A stretch of 64,000 nt of DNA from Bradyrhizobium sp. Rc3b (GTDB lineage Bacteria; Pseudomonadota; Alphaproteobacteria; Rhizobiales; Xanthobacteraceae), in NCBI RefSeq assembly GCF_900114915.1, contig NZ_FOUS01000001.1, positions 124,001 through 188,000 on the forward strand, read 5' to 3'. Shown here piece after piece: positions 34,933 to 43,261 of the stretch. The notes beneath the pieces were generated by a model. It had not been told where the DNA came from. It ran no database searches and saw only the letters and a list, made by a program, of their open reading frames with translations. Position numbers and translations under genes: made by a program. Within the stretch, counting starts at the first letter, position 1. Each line of letters opens with the position of its first letter.

Positions 34933-36549
34933 ATGGCTCTCACGCAGAGATTAGAGTTCCGGCAGTCGCAGTCGCTGGTCATGACGCCGCAGTTGATGCA
35001 GGCGATCAAGCTGCTGCAACTGTCCAATCTCGATCTCACGACCTTCGTGGAAGAGGAGCTCGAGCGTAACCCCCTGCTGGAACGGGCCAATGACGAGGCC
35101 CCCGCGGGCGAGCCCCCGGCCGAGGCCGGCCAGTACAGCGATGGCGAGGAGTCCGGCGGCCAGGGCGATGACGGCTTTGGCGGCGGCGACGCCTTCGAGC
35201 CGGGCCAGGAAGAATGGATGAGCAAGGATCTCGGCACCCGCGCCGAGATCGAGCAGACCCTCGACACGGGCCTCGACAACGTCTTCTCCGAGGAACCGGC
35301 CGAGGCCGCGGCGCGCAACGCCCAGGATGCCGCGCCGACCACCTATACGGAATGGGGCGGCGGCGCCTCCGGCGACGAGGACTACAATCTCGAGGCCTTT
35401 GTCGCGGCCGAGTTGACGCTCTCGGACCATCTCGCCGAGCAGCTCTCGGTGGCCTTCACCGCGCCTGCCCAGCGCATGATCGGCCAGTATTTGATCGACC
35501 TCGTCGACGAGGCCGGCTATCTGCCGGGCGATCTCGGCCAGGCCGCCGAGCGCCTTGGCGCGACGCAAGCCGACGTCGAGAGCGTCCTTGCCGTGCTGCA
35601 AAAATTCGATCCGCCCGGGGTCTGTGCGCGCAATTTGAGCGAATGCCTGGCGATCCAGCTCCGCGAGCTCGACCGCTACGACCCCGCGATGCAGGCTCTG
35701 GTCGAGCATCTCGATCTCCTGGCCAAGCGCGACATCGTGGCCCTGCGCAAGATCTGCGGCGTCGATGACGAGGACATCGCCGACATGATCGGCGAGATCC
35801 GCCGCCTCAATCCCAAGCCCGGCATGAAGTTCGGCTCGGCGCGTCTGCAGACCATGGTGCCCGACGTCTATGTCCGCCCGGGTCCCGACGGCGGCTGGCA
35901 TGTCGAGCTCAACAGCGACACCTTGCCGCGCGTGCTGGTCAACCAGACCTACTATTCCGAGCTGTCGAAGAAGATCGGCAAGGACGGCGACAAGTCCTAT
36001 TTCACCGACGCGCTGCAGAACGCGACCTGGCTGGTGCGCGCGCTCGACCAGCGCGCCCGCACCATCCTGAAAGTTGCAACCGAGATCGTGCGCCAGCAGG
36101 ACGGCTTCTTCACCCATGGCGTGGCGCATTTGCGGCCGCTCAATCTGAAGGCCGTGGCCGATGCCATCCAGATGCATGAATCCACGGTGTCGCGTGTCAC
36201 CGCCAACAAGTACATGGCGACCAATCGCGGCACGTTCGAGCTGAAATATTTCTTCACGGCCTCGATCGCCTCGGCCGACGGCGGCGAGGCGCATTCCGCC
36301 GAAGCCGTCCGCCACCACATCAAGCAGCTGATCGATTCGGAGGAGCCCGCGGCGATCCTGTCGGACGACACCATCGTGGAACGCTTGCGCGCCTCGGGCA
36401 TTGATATTGCCCGCCGCACGGTCGCGAAGTACCGCGAAGCCATGCGCATTCCTTCCTCGGTGCAACGTCGCCGCGACAAGCAGAGCGCTCTTGGTAACGT
36501 CCTCACCACCGCCTTGTCCGATCGCTCCCGCAACACCGAACCGGCCTGA
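34933..36549 (+). CDS. rpoN: RNA polymerase sigma-54 factor (RpoN)
   Basis: 538 aa. Region I, Gln/Leu-rich: ALTQRLEFRQSQSLVMTPQL, then QAIKLLQLSNLDLTTFVEEE. An acidic region II (35.1-35.3 kb), core-binding region III and the HTH (LKAVADAIQMHESTVSRVTA) follow. The RpoN box is near the C-terminus: IARRTVAKYREAMRIPSS. Sigma-54 serves nitrogen fixation and assimilation, C4-dicarboxylate uptake and other enhancer-dependent promoters. The lptB-rpoN-hpf-ptsN order is ancestral. From literature memory, B. japonicum has two copies, of which the one in this context (rpoN2) is negatively autoregulated; calling this copy rpoN2 is inference. Confidence 0.97.
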   Translation: MALTQRLEFRQSQSLVMTPQLMQAIKLLQLSNLDLTTFVEEELERNPLLERANDEAPAGEPPAEAGQYSDGEESGGQGDDGFGGGDAFEPGQEEWMSKDLGTRAEIEQTLDTGLDNVFSEEPAEAAARNAQDAAPTTYTEWGGGASGDEDYNLEAFVAAELTLSDHLAEQLSVAFTAPAQRMIGQYLIDLVDEAGYLPGDLGQAAERLGATQADVESVLAVLQKFDPPGVCARNLSECLAIQLRELDRYDPAMQALVEHLDLLAKRDIVALRKICGVDDEDIADMIGEIRRLNPKPGMKFGSARLQTMVPDVYVRPGPDGGWHVELNSDTLPRVLVNQTYYSELSKKIGKDGDKSYFTDALQNATWLVRALDQRARTILKVATEIVRQQDGFFTHGVAHLRPLNLKAVADAIQMHESTVSRVTANKYMATNRGTFELKYFFTASIASADGGEAHSAEAVRHHIKQLIDSEEPAAILSDDTIVERLRASGIDIARRTVAKYREAMRIPSSVQRRRDKQSALGNVLTTALSDRSRNTEPA

Positions 36550-36608
36550 TTGCGCTGGCGCGAAATCGCGCTACTCTCGACCCCCCGTCGAGACGGATCC
36601 AAGCACAC

Positions 36609-36680
36609 GCATGATCCGGAAAAGTGTCCAGCGGTTTTCCTTCCCGACAAACGCCGAAGGCGTTTGCGGGGAGAGCATGC
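36609..36680. repeat. Diverged GCATGATCCGGAAAAGTG..GAGCATGC repeat in the hpf leader
   Basis: It contains GCATGATCCGGAAAAGTG and GCGGTTTTCC, as in the 12.5 and 59.4 kb elements, plus an inserted perfect hairpin CAAACGCC-GAA-GGCGTTTG (36648-36666). It ends 70 bp before the hpf ATG and may act as terminator after rpoN or as part of the hpf leader. Confidence 0.75.
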
Positions 36681-36750
36681 GCAGGAAATCTTCCAAAGGT
36701 GCGATGACGTGGCATCGCACCGCGAGCACGTGAACCAAGCGAGGCATCAC

Positions 36751-37377
36751 ATGACTCTCAGAATCTCGGGAAAGAGCATCAGCGTCGGCGAGGCCCTGCG
36801 CGGCCGCGTTTCCGACCGCACCGACGAGGTGCTGCGCAAATATTTCGACGGCAATTATTCCGGCCACATCACGCTCAGCAAGGACGGCTTCGGCTTCCGC
36901 ACCGATTGCGCCCTGCATCTCGATTCCGGAATTACGCTGGAGGCCGATTCGAACGCGCCGGATGCCTATGCCAGCGCCGACCAGGCGCTGCTGATGATCG
37001 AGAAGCGGCTGCGCCGCTACAAGAACCGGCTCAAGGACCGCTCCGCCCGCAAGGCCCATGTCGCCTCCGAAGCAATGGCTGCGCTCGATGCCACCAGCTA
37101 CGTGCTCGAGGCGCCGGAGGGCGAGGACGAGGTCACCGGCTACAGCCCCGTCATCATCGCCGAGGCCACCACTTCGCTGAAGCCGCTGTCGGTCAGCGAG
37201 GCCGTCATGGAACTCGACCTGAGCGGGGCTCCCTGCCTGGTCTTTCAGCACGGTTCCAGCGGCCGGGTGAACATCATTTACCGCCGGGCCGACGGCAATG
37301 TGGGCTGGATCGACCCGCCCGGAGCCAAAACGGATGCCGGCGCGGATGGCAAGGGGAACAGCGCGGCCGGGGGATAG
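36751..37377 (+). CDS. hpf: Long-form ribosome hibernation promoting factor
   Basis: 208 aa from ATG 36751. The N-terminal S30AE/YfiA domain (LRISGKSISVGEALRGRVSD, YSGHITLSKDGFGFRTDCAL, LLMIEKRLRRYKNRLKDR) and the C-terminal dimerisation domain (LSVSEAVMELDLSGAPCLVF, SGRVNIIYRRADGNVGWIDP) make it the long form that dimerises 70S ribosomes to 100S. It lies between rpoN and ptsN as in most proteobacteria. The frame is open upstream to 36550, but only through a repeat. Confidence 0.95.
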   Translation: MTLRISGKSISVGEALRGRVSDRTDEVLRKYFDGNYSGHITLSKDGFGFRTDCALHLDSGITLEADSNAPDAYASADQALLMIEKRLRRYKNRLKDRSARKAHVASEAMAALDATSYVLEAPEGEDEVTGYSPVIIAEATTSLKPLSVSEAVMELDLSGAPCLVFQHGSSGRVNIIYRRADGNVGWIDPPGAKTDAGADGKGNSAAGG

Positions 37378-37607
37378 GCAAAGCCCGGCCCCGTACCATC
37401 CGCAGGCCTTAACAATGACCGGGGCAAAGCCGCACGCGGGAGTTGGCACCGGGATTGCGTTGGAGTAGAAGCGCCCCACATCAGGACTTAACGGGATTTG
37501 GGCTAAGTCCTCCTCCTGCTTGACCTTCTTGACGCCGGCCCGGCGTGGTTTCTCTCCAAGCCGGCCAATTCGGAACCTGACGGTTTAATTCACCTCGGAA
37601 ACCCTCC

Positions 37608-38069
37608 ATGCCGATTACCGATCTGGTCGCACCCGAGGCGATTCTCCCGGCATTGAAGGTCAACAGCAAGAAGCAGGCCCTGCAGGAGCTCGCGGCGAAG
37701 GCCGCCGAGCTGACCGGGCAGAACGAGCGCTCCGTGTTCGAGGTGCTGCTGCAGCGGGAGAAGCTCGGCACCACCGCGGTCGGCTATGGCGTTGCCATTC
37801 CGCACGGCAAGCTGCCCAAGCTCGAAAAGATTTTTGGCCTGTTCGCACGTCTCGACCGTCCGATCGATTTCGAGGCGATGGACGGCCAGCCGGTCGATCT
37901 CGTCTTCCTGCTGCTCGCCCCCGAAGGCGCCGGCGCCGATCACCTCAAGGCCCTCGCCCGCATCGCCCGCCTGTTGCGCGACCAGGACATCGCCAAGAAG
38001 CTGCGCGCTTCGCGCGATGCCCAGGCGATTTACTCTGTGCTGGCACTGCCGCCGGCCACCGCGGCGTAA
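37608..38069 (+). CDS. ptsN: Nitrogen-PTS enzyme IIA (EIIA-Ntr)
   Basis: 153 aa. The phosphorylated His is in VGYGVAIPHGKLPKL (His near residue 66). It starts MPITDLVAPEAILPALKVNS and ends in a typical RLLRDQDIAKKLRASRDA helix. It receives phosphate from PtsP/NPr and regulates K+ transport, nitrogen and stress responses; it has no sugar transport role. It is the last gene of the rpoN cluster. Confidence 0.95.
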   Translation: MPITDLVAPEAILPALKVNSKKQALQELAAKAAELTGQNERSVFEVLLQREKLGTTAVGYGVAIPHGKLPKLEKIFGLFARLDRPIDFEAMDGQPVDLVFLLLAPEGAGADHLKALARIARLLRDQDIAKKLRASRDAQAIYSVLALPPATAA

Positions 38070-38559
38070 CTTCGCGGTCAAAGGCCGGATCGACTCTGGC
38101 CTCCCGGATCGCCCGGCATTGCCGGCGTCGCGCCCTGCCCTGGGGGATCTGCAGGTAGACGCTCCGAAATTTTTCCCGCTTGAGACGCACGGCATATTGG
38201 GCGGCGTCAAAATCCGCTAACAGTCGTTCGAAGCTGTGGACTGAGCGGACGTGATTTGGAATGGAAATGCGTCGTTGCGCATTGGCGCGGCGGGGGGAGA
38301 ACGGCGCGGGGAACCGGGCCTCGGCCGGCGGATGCCCGGCGTATCGTCCAGAAGCTACCCGCCTGGCAAGACGCCCAGGAGATCCCCTCGGTGCCGGCGT
38401 TGGAGCCGGCGACAAACCGCCAATCATCGATATCGTTGGGTTCAGGCTGCGCTTTTGCTCGAATTGATGTCCGGGCCAATCGAGGCCCGCTCGCGGCGCA
38501 CGTCCCGGGAATGTCGACCGCGCGAAGGCGGTCGCGACGCTCGGTAGGGGACATCGGCC
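38070..38559. other. 490-bp region without a convincing gene
   Basis: I see no gene with good start, ribosome site and family resemblance. A minus-strand frame about 38045-38240 reads like possible coding sequence (VRLKREKFRSVYLQIPQGR) but uses many rare codons (TTA, CGA, AGA, AGG) and lacks a start; it may be a decayed gene fragment. The GC skew and codon pattern change here, at the border between the conserved rpoN cluster and the polysaccharide genes. Confidence 0.4.
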
Positions 38560-39876
38560 GTGCTTCAGGAAGGTCAGCTCAGGGCCAGCCCACAAATCGG
38601 TTCGGATTCCGAGGCATACGAAAGCGCGATCTGGAAAGCGCGCAGCGTCGGTGTGGAGAAGCTTGCCAGAAACGTGATCCGCGGTTCGATCACCGTCAAC
38701 GTGGTCGCGTCGATGGGGGTCTTCCAACCCGCGCTGCTTCCCGCAGAGTGGAGCAATCTGCAACAGGCCGTTGCGCTCGTGATGTGGGTCATCCTGATCT
38801 ACGCCAGTGTCTTCGTGCGTCCACGCGTACGCGTGCAGCCGAATCCCGATCTCATCGCGCTGGTGGCATTCTATTCCCTCGCTGCCATTTCCGTTCTCTG
38901 GACCAGTCTCGCCGTTGCGGCGATCATGAAGAGCGCGGCACTTGTGGTGACGACCTTCGGTGCGTACTGCCTCATTACCCGTATCGACGTGGACGAGATC
39001 GTCGGATCGACGGCACTCGGGTTCTTCATTCTGGTCGCCGCCTCGGCCTTGTGTGCCGTCTTCGTGCCCGAGATCGGCGTCGACCAGAGCTGGATGCACA
39101 ATGGCCAGTGGCAAGGAATCTACGAATCGAAGCAGACGCTCGGTTTCATCAGCGCATATCTGATGTTCTTTGCCTGCTATCAGAAGATGACCGGGCAGGG
39201 ATGGATCGCTTTTCTCGCGACGTTTCTCTTGGCGTCGACGTGCGTCATCGCCTCGGAATCCCGTGGTGCCGGCGCCGTTGCCGTTGCCGCGTGTGGGCTG
39301 CTCGTCACCTCGATGTGGTCGATCCGCTGCATGAGAGTCTATGCGGTGCTGCCATTCATCATGTGCATTCTGGCCGCCCTGCTGTTTCTGTATTTCTATC
39401 TGACGGGGTACGATTCCTTTCATCTCGGCGGCGAATCGACCATCGACTTGACCGAGCGGACTTTCATTTGGCAGTACGCCATCAGCCATTTCAACGACGC
39501 GCCCCTGCTGGGCTTTGGCATCAACGGATTCTGGACGCGCCCCGCGATTTACGACTACTTCAACCAGAACCATGGCTGGGTGCTCGACAATTATCATAGC
39601 GGTTACATCGCGGTGGCGATTGAAACGGGATTTCTGGGATATTTGCTGTTTGTCGCGAGCGTCTATCTGTTTTCGGAAAAGGTCCTGTATTTGATCGCCA
39701 CCCGGTCGATCGATCGTTCCCATTGCGCTCTCATCATCGGATTTGTCGTCCTGAGCTTTCAATCGAATTTCACGGAGACGATGTTCCTCCGCTCGACGAT
39801 GTTCACGTCGGTGCTTCTCGTCGCGTTCTTCTTCGCGGTGTGCAGGCCGGTGCCGCAGCAATCCCTGCGGCCATGA
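38560..39876 (+). CDS. O-antigen ligase/Wzy-like polysaccharide polymerase
   Basis: 438 aa, GTG start at 38560 (uncertain; the first membrane helix begins near residue 65). It has about ten to eleven membrane helices and a periplasmic loop with the Wzy_C/O-antigen ligase signature: QGIYESKQTLGFISAYLMFF, then DLTERTFIWQYAISHF followed by PLLGFGINGFW, and NYHSGYIAVAIETGFLGYLL. It would polymerise or ligate a polyprenyl-linked glycan on the periplasmic side. Codon use has more AT-ending codons than neighbours. The GH5 gene follows 13 bp downstream. Confidence 0.82.
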   Translation: MLQEGQLRASPQIGSDSEAYESAIWKARSVGVEKLARNVIRGSITVNVVASMGVFQPALLPAEWSNLQQAVALVMWVILIYASVFVRPRVRVQPNPDLIALVAFYSLAAISVLWTSLAVAAIMKSAALVVTTFGAYCLITRIDVDEIVGSTALGFFILVAASALCAVFVPEIGVDQSWMHNGQWQGIYESKQTLGFISAYLMFFACYQKMTGQGWIAFLATFLLASTCVIASESRGAGAVAVAACGLLVTSMWSIRCMRVYAVLPFIMCILAALLFLYFYLTGYDSFHLGGESTIDLTERTFIWQYAISHFNDAPLLGFGINGFWTRPAIYDYFNQNHGWVLDNYHSGYIAVAIETGFLGYLLFVASVYLFSEKVLYLIATRSIDRSHCALIIGFVVLSFQSNFTETMFLRSTMFTSVLLVAFFFAVCRPVPQQSLRP

Positions 39877-39889
39877 TGGAGAAAGCAGC

Positions 39890-40912
39890 ATGAATGCCAT
39901 CTGCGCCCGCTGGTTGGTGACCTTCCGTCTCACCTTGGCGATCGCCATGCTCGCGATCTGCTCTCAGGCCGACGCAGCCAAGCAGGGCACCGCGCGCACC
40001 CCCGGAGAATTGGGGCGCGGCATCAACATCCTCGGCTACGACGGCATCTGGGAGGGAGGCCGGAACGCGCCATTTCGTCTGGACAACCTCACTGCGATCA
40101 GAAACGCCGGGTTCTCGCACGTTCGGATCAATTTCTTCGGCTTCAAGTTCATGGGCGAAGGGAATCTGCTGGATGAAATCGTCTTGAGACGGCTTGATGC
40201 GGTGATCGAAGACGTGCTCGCCCGGAAGCTCATCCCCATTCTGGACGAGCACGATACGGATACTTGCCAGCGCGACGTGTCCGGATGCGCCGAGAAGCTG
40301 AAGGCATTCTGGACGCAAATCGCCGGGCGCTATGCCGGAAGATATCCGAAGCTTGTCTTCGAGGTCCTCAATGAGCCCGGCGGGCAGATGACGTCGACCA
40401 GCTGGAACGCCCTTCTGAACGAGTGTCTCGGCATCATCCGCACCAGCAACCCCGGACGGACGGTCATTGCTGCCGTTCTCAACGTCGATGACATGCCGGT
40501 CGAGGAACTGGCCCTGCCATCAGGTGACAGAAATCTCATCGTGACGTTTCACTATTACGCGCCGATACGTTTCACGCATCAGGGTGCGCCGTGGTCCCCA
40601 ACGTTCTCGCGGCTCGGGCCACTCGATTGGGGCAGTCCGGAGGACGAACGGAAGGCTCTCGCCGACTTCGAAAAGATTCGTATCTGGTCCGAAAAGGAAA
40701 AGCGCCCGATCTATCTCGGCGAGTTCGGCGTGTACGAGCGCGCTCCGACGGACGCCCGGACGCGATATCTGTCGTTCGTGGCGCGAACTGCGGATCGGCT
40801 TGGCTGGGCATGGGCCTATTGGCAGTTCGACCATGATTTCGCGGCCTTCGACAGCGCGCGTCAAACCTGGAAGCCGGACATCCTGCGGGCGTTGATCCCG
40901 GCGGTGCATTGA
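39890..40912 (+). CDS. Secreted glycoside hydrolase family 5 (cellulase-like)
   Basis: 340 aa. Signal peptide LTLAIAMLAICSQADA-AK. The GH5 (beta/alpha)8 barrel is marked by GRGINILGYDGIWEGG, GFSHVRINFFGFKF, the acid/base Glu in LVFEVLNEPGGQM, FHYYAPIRFTHQG and the nucleophile Glu in IYLGEFGVYER. It is expected to cut beta-1,4-linked glycans in the periplasm or outside. Next to a Wzy-like gene, trimming of a self-made exopolysaccharide is as likely as plant cellulose attack; this is inference. Confidence 0.85.
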   Translation: MNAICARWLVTFRLTLAIAMLAICSQADAAKQGTARTPGELGRGINILGYDGIWEGGRNAPFRLDNLTAIRNAGFSHVRINFFGFKFMGEGNLLDEIVLRRLDAVIEDVLARKLIPILDEHDTDTCQRDVSGCAEKLKAFWTQIAGRYAGRYPKLVFEVLNEPGGQMTSTSWNALLNECLGIIRTSNPGRTVIAAVLNVDDMPVEELALPSGDRNLIVTFHYYAPIRFTHQGAPWSPTFSRLGPLDWGSPEDERKALADFEKIRIWSEKEKRPIYLGEFGVYERAPTDARTRYLSFVARTADRLGWAWAYWQFDHDFAAFDSARQTWKPDILRALIPAVH

Positions 40913-40987
40913 AGCGCGTGTTCGGGATCGAGAGTTGAGCCTACTGCGGCCTCACGCACCGTCATTGCGAGGAGCGTCATCGTGTCA

Positions 40988-41026
40988 AAATGAAAACGGG
41001 CACGCCTTCGCAAGAAGGCATGCCCG
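40988..41026 (-). terminator. Rho-independent terminator of the hsp20-DUF1150 unit
   Basis: On the minus strand: CGGGCATGCCTTC-TTGC-GAAGGCGTGCCCG, a 13-bp stem with a single G-U-type mismatch, followed by TTTTCATTTT. It is located 28 bp after the DUF1150 stop. Confidence 0.88.
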
Positions 41027-41054
41027 CTGGAAACTCTGTTCGTGCGACGTGCGC

Positions 41055-41327
41055 TCAGTGCACGCTGACGGCTTGCAGCTCGTTGCTCCAGGCGTTCGCG
41101 ATCGCGGCTTCGCGGCTGTCGGTCAGCATGATCGGCGTGCCGTCGGCGGCGTGGAGCGCGAAGAGTTTTAAGCCCGGCGCGATTTTCGGCGCTTCGGGAA
41201 ACAGGCCCGGCACGTCCTCGGAGCGGATCTGCTTCACATAGGCGATATGGCCTTCGCCAAGGGTTGCCAGCGTCTCCGGGGAGACGTTCTTGGCTTCGTA
41301 TTCGAACGCAACGTGACCTTCACTCAT
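41055..41327 (-). CDS. DUF1150 family protein
   Basis: 90 aa: EGHIAYVKQIRSEDVPGLFP and LFALHAADGTPIMLTDSREA are typical of DUF1150, a small family that in rhizobiales lies directly behind hsp20 genes. Its function is unknown; cotranscription with a small heat-shock protein suggests a role in heat stress. It is 50 bp downstream of hsp20 and ahead of a strong terminator. Confidence 0.85.
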   Translation of the reverse strand: MSEGHVAFEYEAKNVSPETLATLGEGHIAYVKQIRSEDVPGLFPEAPKIAPGLKLFALHAADGTPIMLTDSREAAIANAWSNELQAVSVH

Positions 41328-41377
41328 GGTCTCGACTCCTCTGGAACACTAAGCGGTCGAGTCCGCTACTCGTTCCA

Positions 41378-41803
41378 TTATTCGTGCTCATTGATAGCGA
41401 TTGTCTTAACGATCCTCTCCGGTTCAGGCCGGGCCAGATCGATCGACAACAACCCGTTCTTCAGATCCGCACCCAGCACCAGCATCCCCTCCGCCAGCAC
41501 GAAGGTGCGCTGGAAGTGGCGCGCGGCGATGCCGCGATGGATGTATTGCCGGGACTTGTCGTCCTGCTGCCGCCCGCGGATCACGAGCTGGTTTTCCTCA
41601 ATGGTTACATCGAGTTGGTCGCGCGTAAATCCGGCGACCGCCAGCGTGATACGTAAGCGCTCGGGCTGGCCGTCCGCGCCGCCACACCTCTCGATATTGT
41701 AGGGAGGGTAGCCGTCGGCGCCTTTGACGACGCGATCGAGCACGCGCTCAATCTCGTCGAAGCCTAGAAGGAACGGACTGGATAACGTGGGAACACGAGA
41801 CAT
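41378..41803 (-). CDS. Small heat-shock protein, Hsp20/alpha-crystallin family
   Basis: 141 aa. The alpha-crystallin domain (about 35-130) has PYNIERCGG, RLRITLAVAGFTRDQLDVTI, NQLVIRGRQ and the A-x-x-x-G-V/L-L-type strand ADLKNGLLSIDLARP. N-terminal FDEIERVLDRV is the class A rhizobial start. It is an ATP-independent holdase that forms oligomers and hands clients to DnaK. A sigma-32-like promoter and an SD-masking leader hairpin lie upstream, so control at both transcription and translation is likely. Confidence 0.92.
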   Translation of the reverse strand: MSRVPTLSSPFLLGFDEIERVLDRVVKGADGYPPYNIERCGGADGQPERLRITLAVAGFTRDQLDVTIEENQLVIRGRQQDDKSRQYIHRGIAARHFQRTFVLAEGMLVLGADLKNGLLSIDLARPEPERIVKTIAINEHE

Positions 41804-41866
41804 AGTTTACAAAGTCCTCGCAGAAGCGACTTTGGTGCATCAGGGCCCGTAGAGGCGCCCCTTGAT
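41804..41866 (-). promoter_or_regulatory. Candidate RNA thermometer (ROSE-like leader) of hsp20
   Basis: In the predicted roughly 62-nt leader, hairpin 1 is AUCA-[AG]-GGGC..GCCC-UGAU. Hairpin 2 (41811-41833) is AAAGU-CG-CUUC-UGC-GAGG-ACUUU, in which the Shine-Dalgarno GAGG is paired with CUUC. Melting at high temperature would free the SD, 12 nt from the AUG. ROSE elements precede many Bradyrhizobium hsp genes, but the classic ROSE consensus is not perfectly matched. Confidence 0.55.
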
Positions 41867-41871
41867 CAGCA

Positions 41872-41900
41872 ATATGGGCATGTTCCTGTGCTGGTTCAAG
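41872..41900 (-). promoter_or_regulatory. Sigma-32 (RpoH)-type promoter of hsp20
   Basis: Minus strand CTTGAA (41900-41895), 16-bp spacer, CCCATAT (41878-41872). This fits the RpoH consensus CTTGAA-N-CCCCATNT. The predicted start is near 41866, giving a 5' leader of about 62 nt. Confidence 0.65.
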
Positions 41901-42064
41901 CAGGTAGCCGGGGAGCTGTGGATTGGCCATCTCCAGCCGTCATGACTGGGACGAGCCCGGGCATGACGAATTCAGCTGGCGATTTATCTCAACAAAAACA
42001 GACCCCCTTCTACTGTGCATGGGGTTGTTTTTGCGTTTTGTGGTTTCCGGCCCCTCGGAACGGA

Positions 42065-43153
42065 TCAGGCCTCCAGCCGCGTCCGGCCGTCGCCGCTGAA
42101 CAAATGCAGCTTCGTCCGCACCGCCGCCACCCGGATTTTCGCGCCGATCGCTGGGGCCTCGGTTCCGGGAATGCGGACGATGATCTCGCCGGGCGGCAGC
42201 TCGCCGGGGGTGGCGGCGACGCGCTGCTCCTCCTGCTCGCGCGAGCCATAGACGAAGGTCTCGGCGCCGACGCGCTCGATCGCTTCCACCGTCAGCGGCA
42301 ATGCGACGCCGCCGGCCGGGGTCTGGTCGGTGATGACGAAGTCTTCCGGGCGGATGCCGAGGATGCCGGCGTCCGCCGCCGCGCTGCCGGCGAGCTGCGA
42401 TCTGATCTCCTCGGGGCGCGTCGACATCAAATTCATCGGCGGTGCCCCGATGAAGGAGGCGACGAAGGTGGTCGCCGGCTTTTCGTAGATCGCGAGGGGA
42501 TTGCCGACCTGCTCGACCTGGCCGCCATTCATCACGACGAGAATGTCGGCGAGCGTCATGGCTTCGAGCTGGTCGTGGGTGACGTAGATCGACGTGGTGT
42601 TGAGCCGGCGCTGCAATTTGCGGATTTCGACCCGCATCGCGATGCGCAGTTTCGCATCGAGATTCGACAGCGGCTCGTCGAACAAAAACACCTTCGGCTG
42701 GCGCACGATGGCGCGGCCCATGGCGACGCGCTGGCGCTGGCCGCCGGAGAGCTGGCGCGGCTTGCGTTCCAGCATCGGTGACAGCTCGAGCACGCGCGCG
42801 GCTTCCTCGACGCGGGTTTTGATCTCGGCTTCCGCCATGCCGCGGTTGCGCAGGCCGTAGGCCATGTTGTTGTAGACGCTCATATGCGGATAGAGCGCGT
42901 AGTTCTGGAACACCATCGCGATGTCGCGATCGGCGGGCTCGACCTGGTTGACCACGCGGCCGCCGATGTCGATCTCGCCGCCGGTGACGGTCTCGAGGCC
43001 CGCGACCATGCGCAGCAAGGTGGACTTGCCGCAGCCGGAGGGGCCGACCAGCACGCAGAACTGTCCGTCGCCGACATCGACGTTGACGCCCTTGATGGCC
43101 TCGAAGCCGCCGAGATAGGTCTTGCGGACGTTGCGCAGGGTGACGTTAGCCAT
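42065..43153 (-). CDS. ugpC: Glycerol-3-phosphate ABC transporter ATP-binding protein
   Basis: 362 aa from ATG 43153 (the frame is open upstream through a repeat). Walker [14 protein letters not shown]-loop [14 protein letters not shown], signature [15 protein letters not shown], Walker [13 protein letters not shown], His in [12 protein letters not shown], then a C-terminal TOBE/MalK-type domain ([12 protein letters not shown]). It is the last gene of ugpBAEC. UgpC imports sn-glycerol-3-phosphate and glycerophosphodiesters, mainly under phosphate starvation. Confidence 0.93.
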   Translation of the reverse strand: MANVTLRNVRKTYLGGFEAIKGVNVDVGDGQFCVLVGPSGCGKSTLLRMVAGLETVTGGEIDIGGRVVNQVEPADRDIAMVFQNYALYPHMSVYNNMAYGLRNRGMAEAEIKTRVEEAARVLELSPMLERKPRQLSGGQRQRVAMGRAIVRQPKVFLFDEPLSNLDAKLRIAMRVEIRKLQRRLNTTSIYVTHDQLEAMTLADILVVMNGGQVEQVGNPLAIYEKPATTFVASFIGAPPMNLMSTRPEEIRSQLAGSAAADAGILGIRPEDFVITDQTPAGGVALPLTVEAIERVGAETFVYGSREQEEQRVAATPGELPPGEIIVRIPGTEAPAIGAKIRVAAVRTKLHLFSGDGRTRLEA

Positions 43154-43164
43154 GTGTTGCACCA

Positions 43165-43257
43165 GCGAATAGCGAATAGGGAGTGGCGAATAGGGAGTAA
43201 CGAGAGAGCAAGGCAGAAGCAGCGACCCCATTCGCTACTCGCCATTCGCAATTCGCC
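43165..43257. repeat. GCGAATAGGGAGT / ATTCGC repeat between ugpE and ugpC
   Basis: Direct copies of GGCGAATAGGGAGT-like units on the left and inverted ATTCGCTACTCGCCATTCGC units on the right form an imperfect palindrome of about 90 bp. It lies inside the ugp operon and may lower downstream expression of ugpC. Confidence 0.75.
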
Positions 43258-43261
43258 ATCA

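Noticed and set aside
34951..36465. 504-aa minus-strand frame antisense to rpoN and similar long antisense frames (for example 2862-4142, 52201-53766, 58423-60639)
   Set aside because: They are shadows of real genes produced by high GC content; no motifs or starts support them.
36550..36750. N-terminal extension of Hpf from 36550
   Set aside because: It runs through a palindromic repeat and lacks similarity to Hpf; ATG 36751 gives the family start.
38045..38240. Minus-strand frame that reads like protein between ptsN and the Wzy-like gene
   Set aside because: No start codon or ribosome site, rare codons, partial overlap with ptsN; at most a decayed fragment.
41748..41930. 60-aa open frame covering the hsp20 leader on the minus strand
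   Set aside because: It overlaps the promoter and leader hairpins and the hsp20 start, has no ribosome site or recognisable family, and codon use is not typical.
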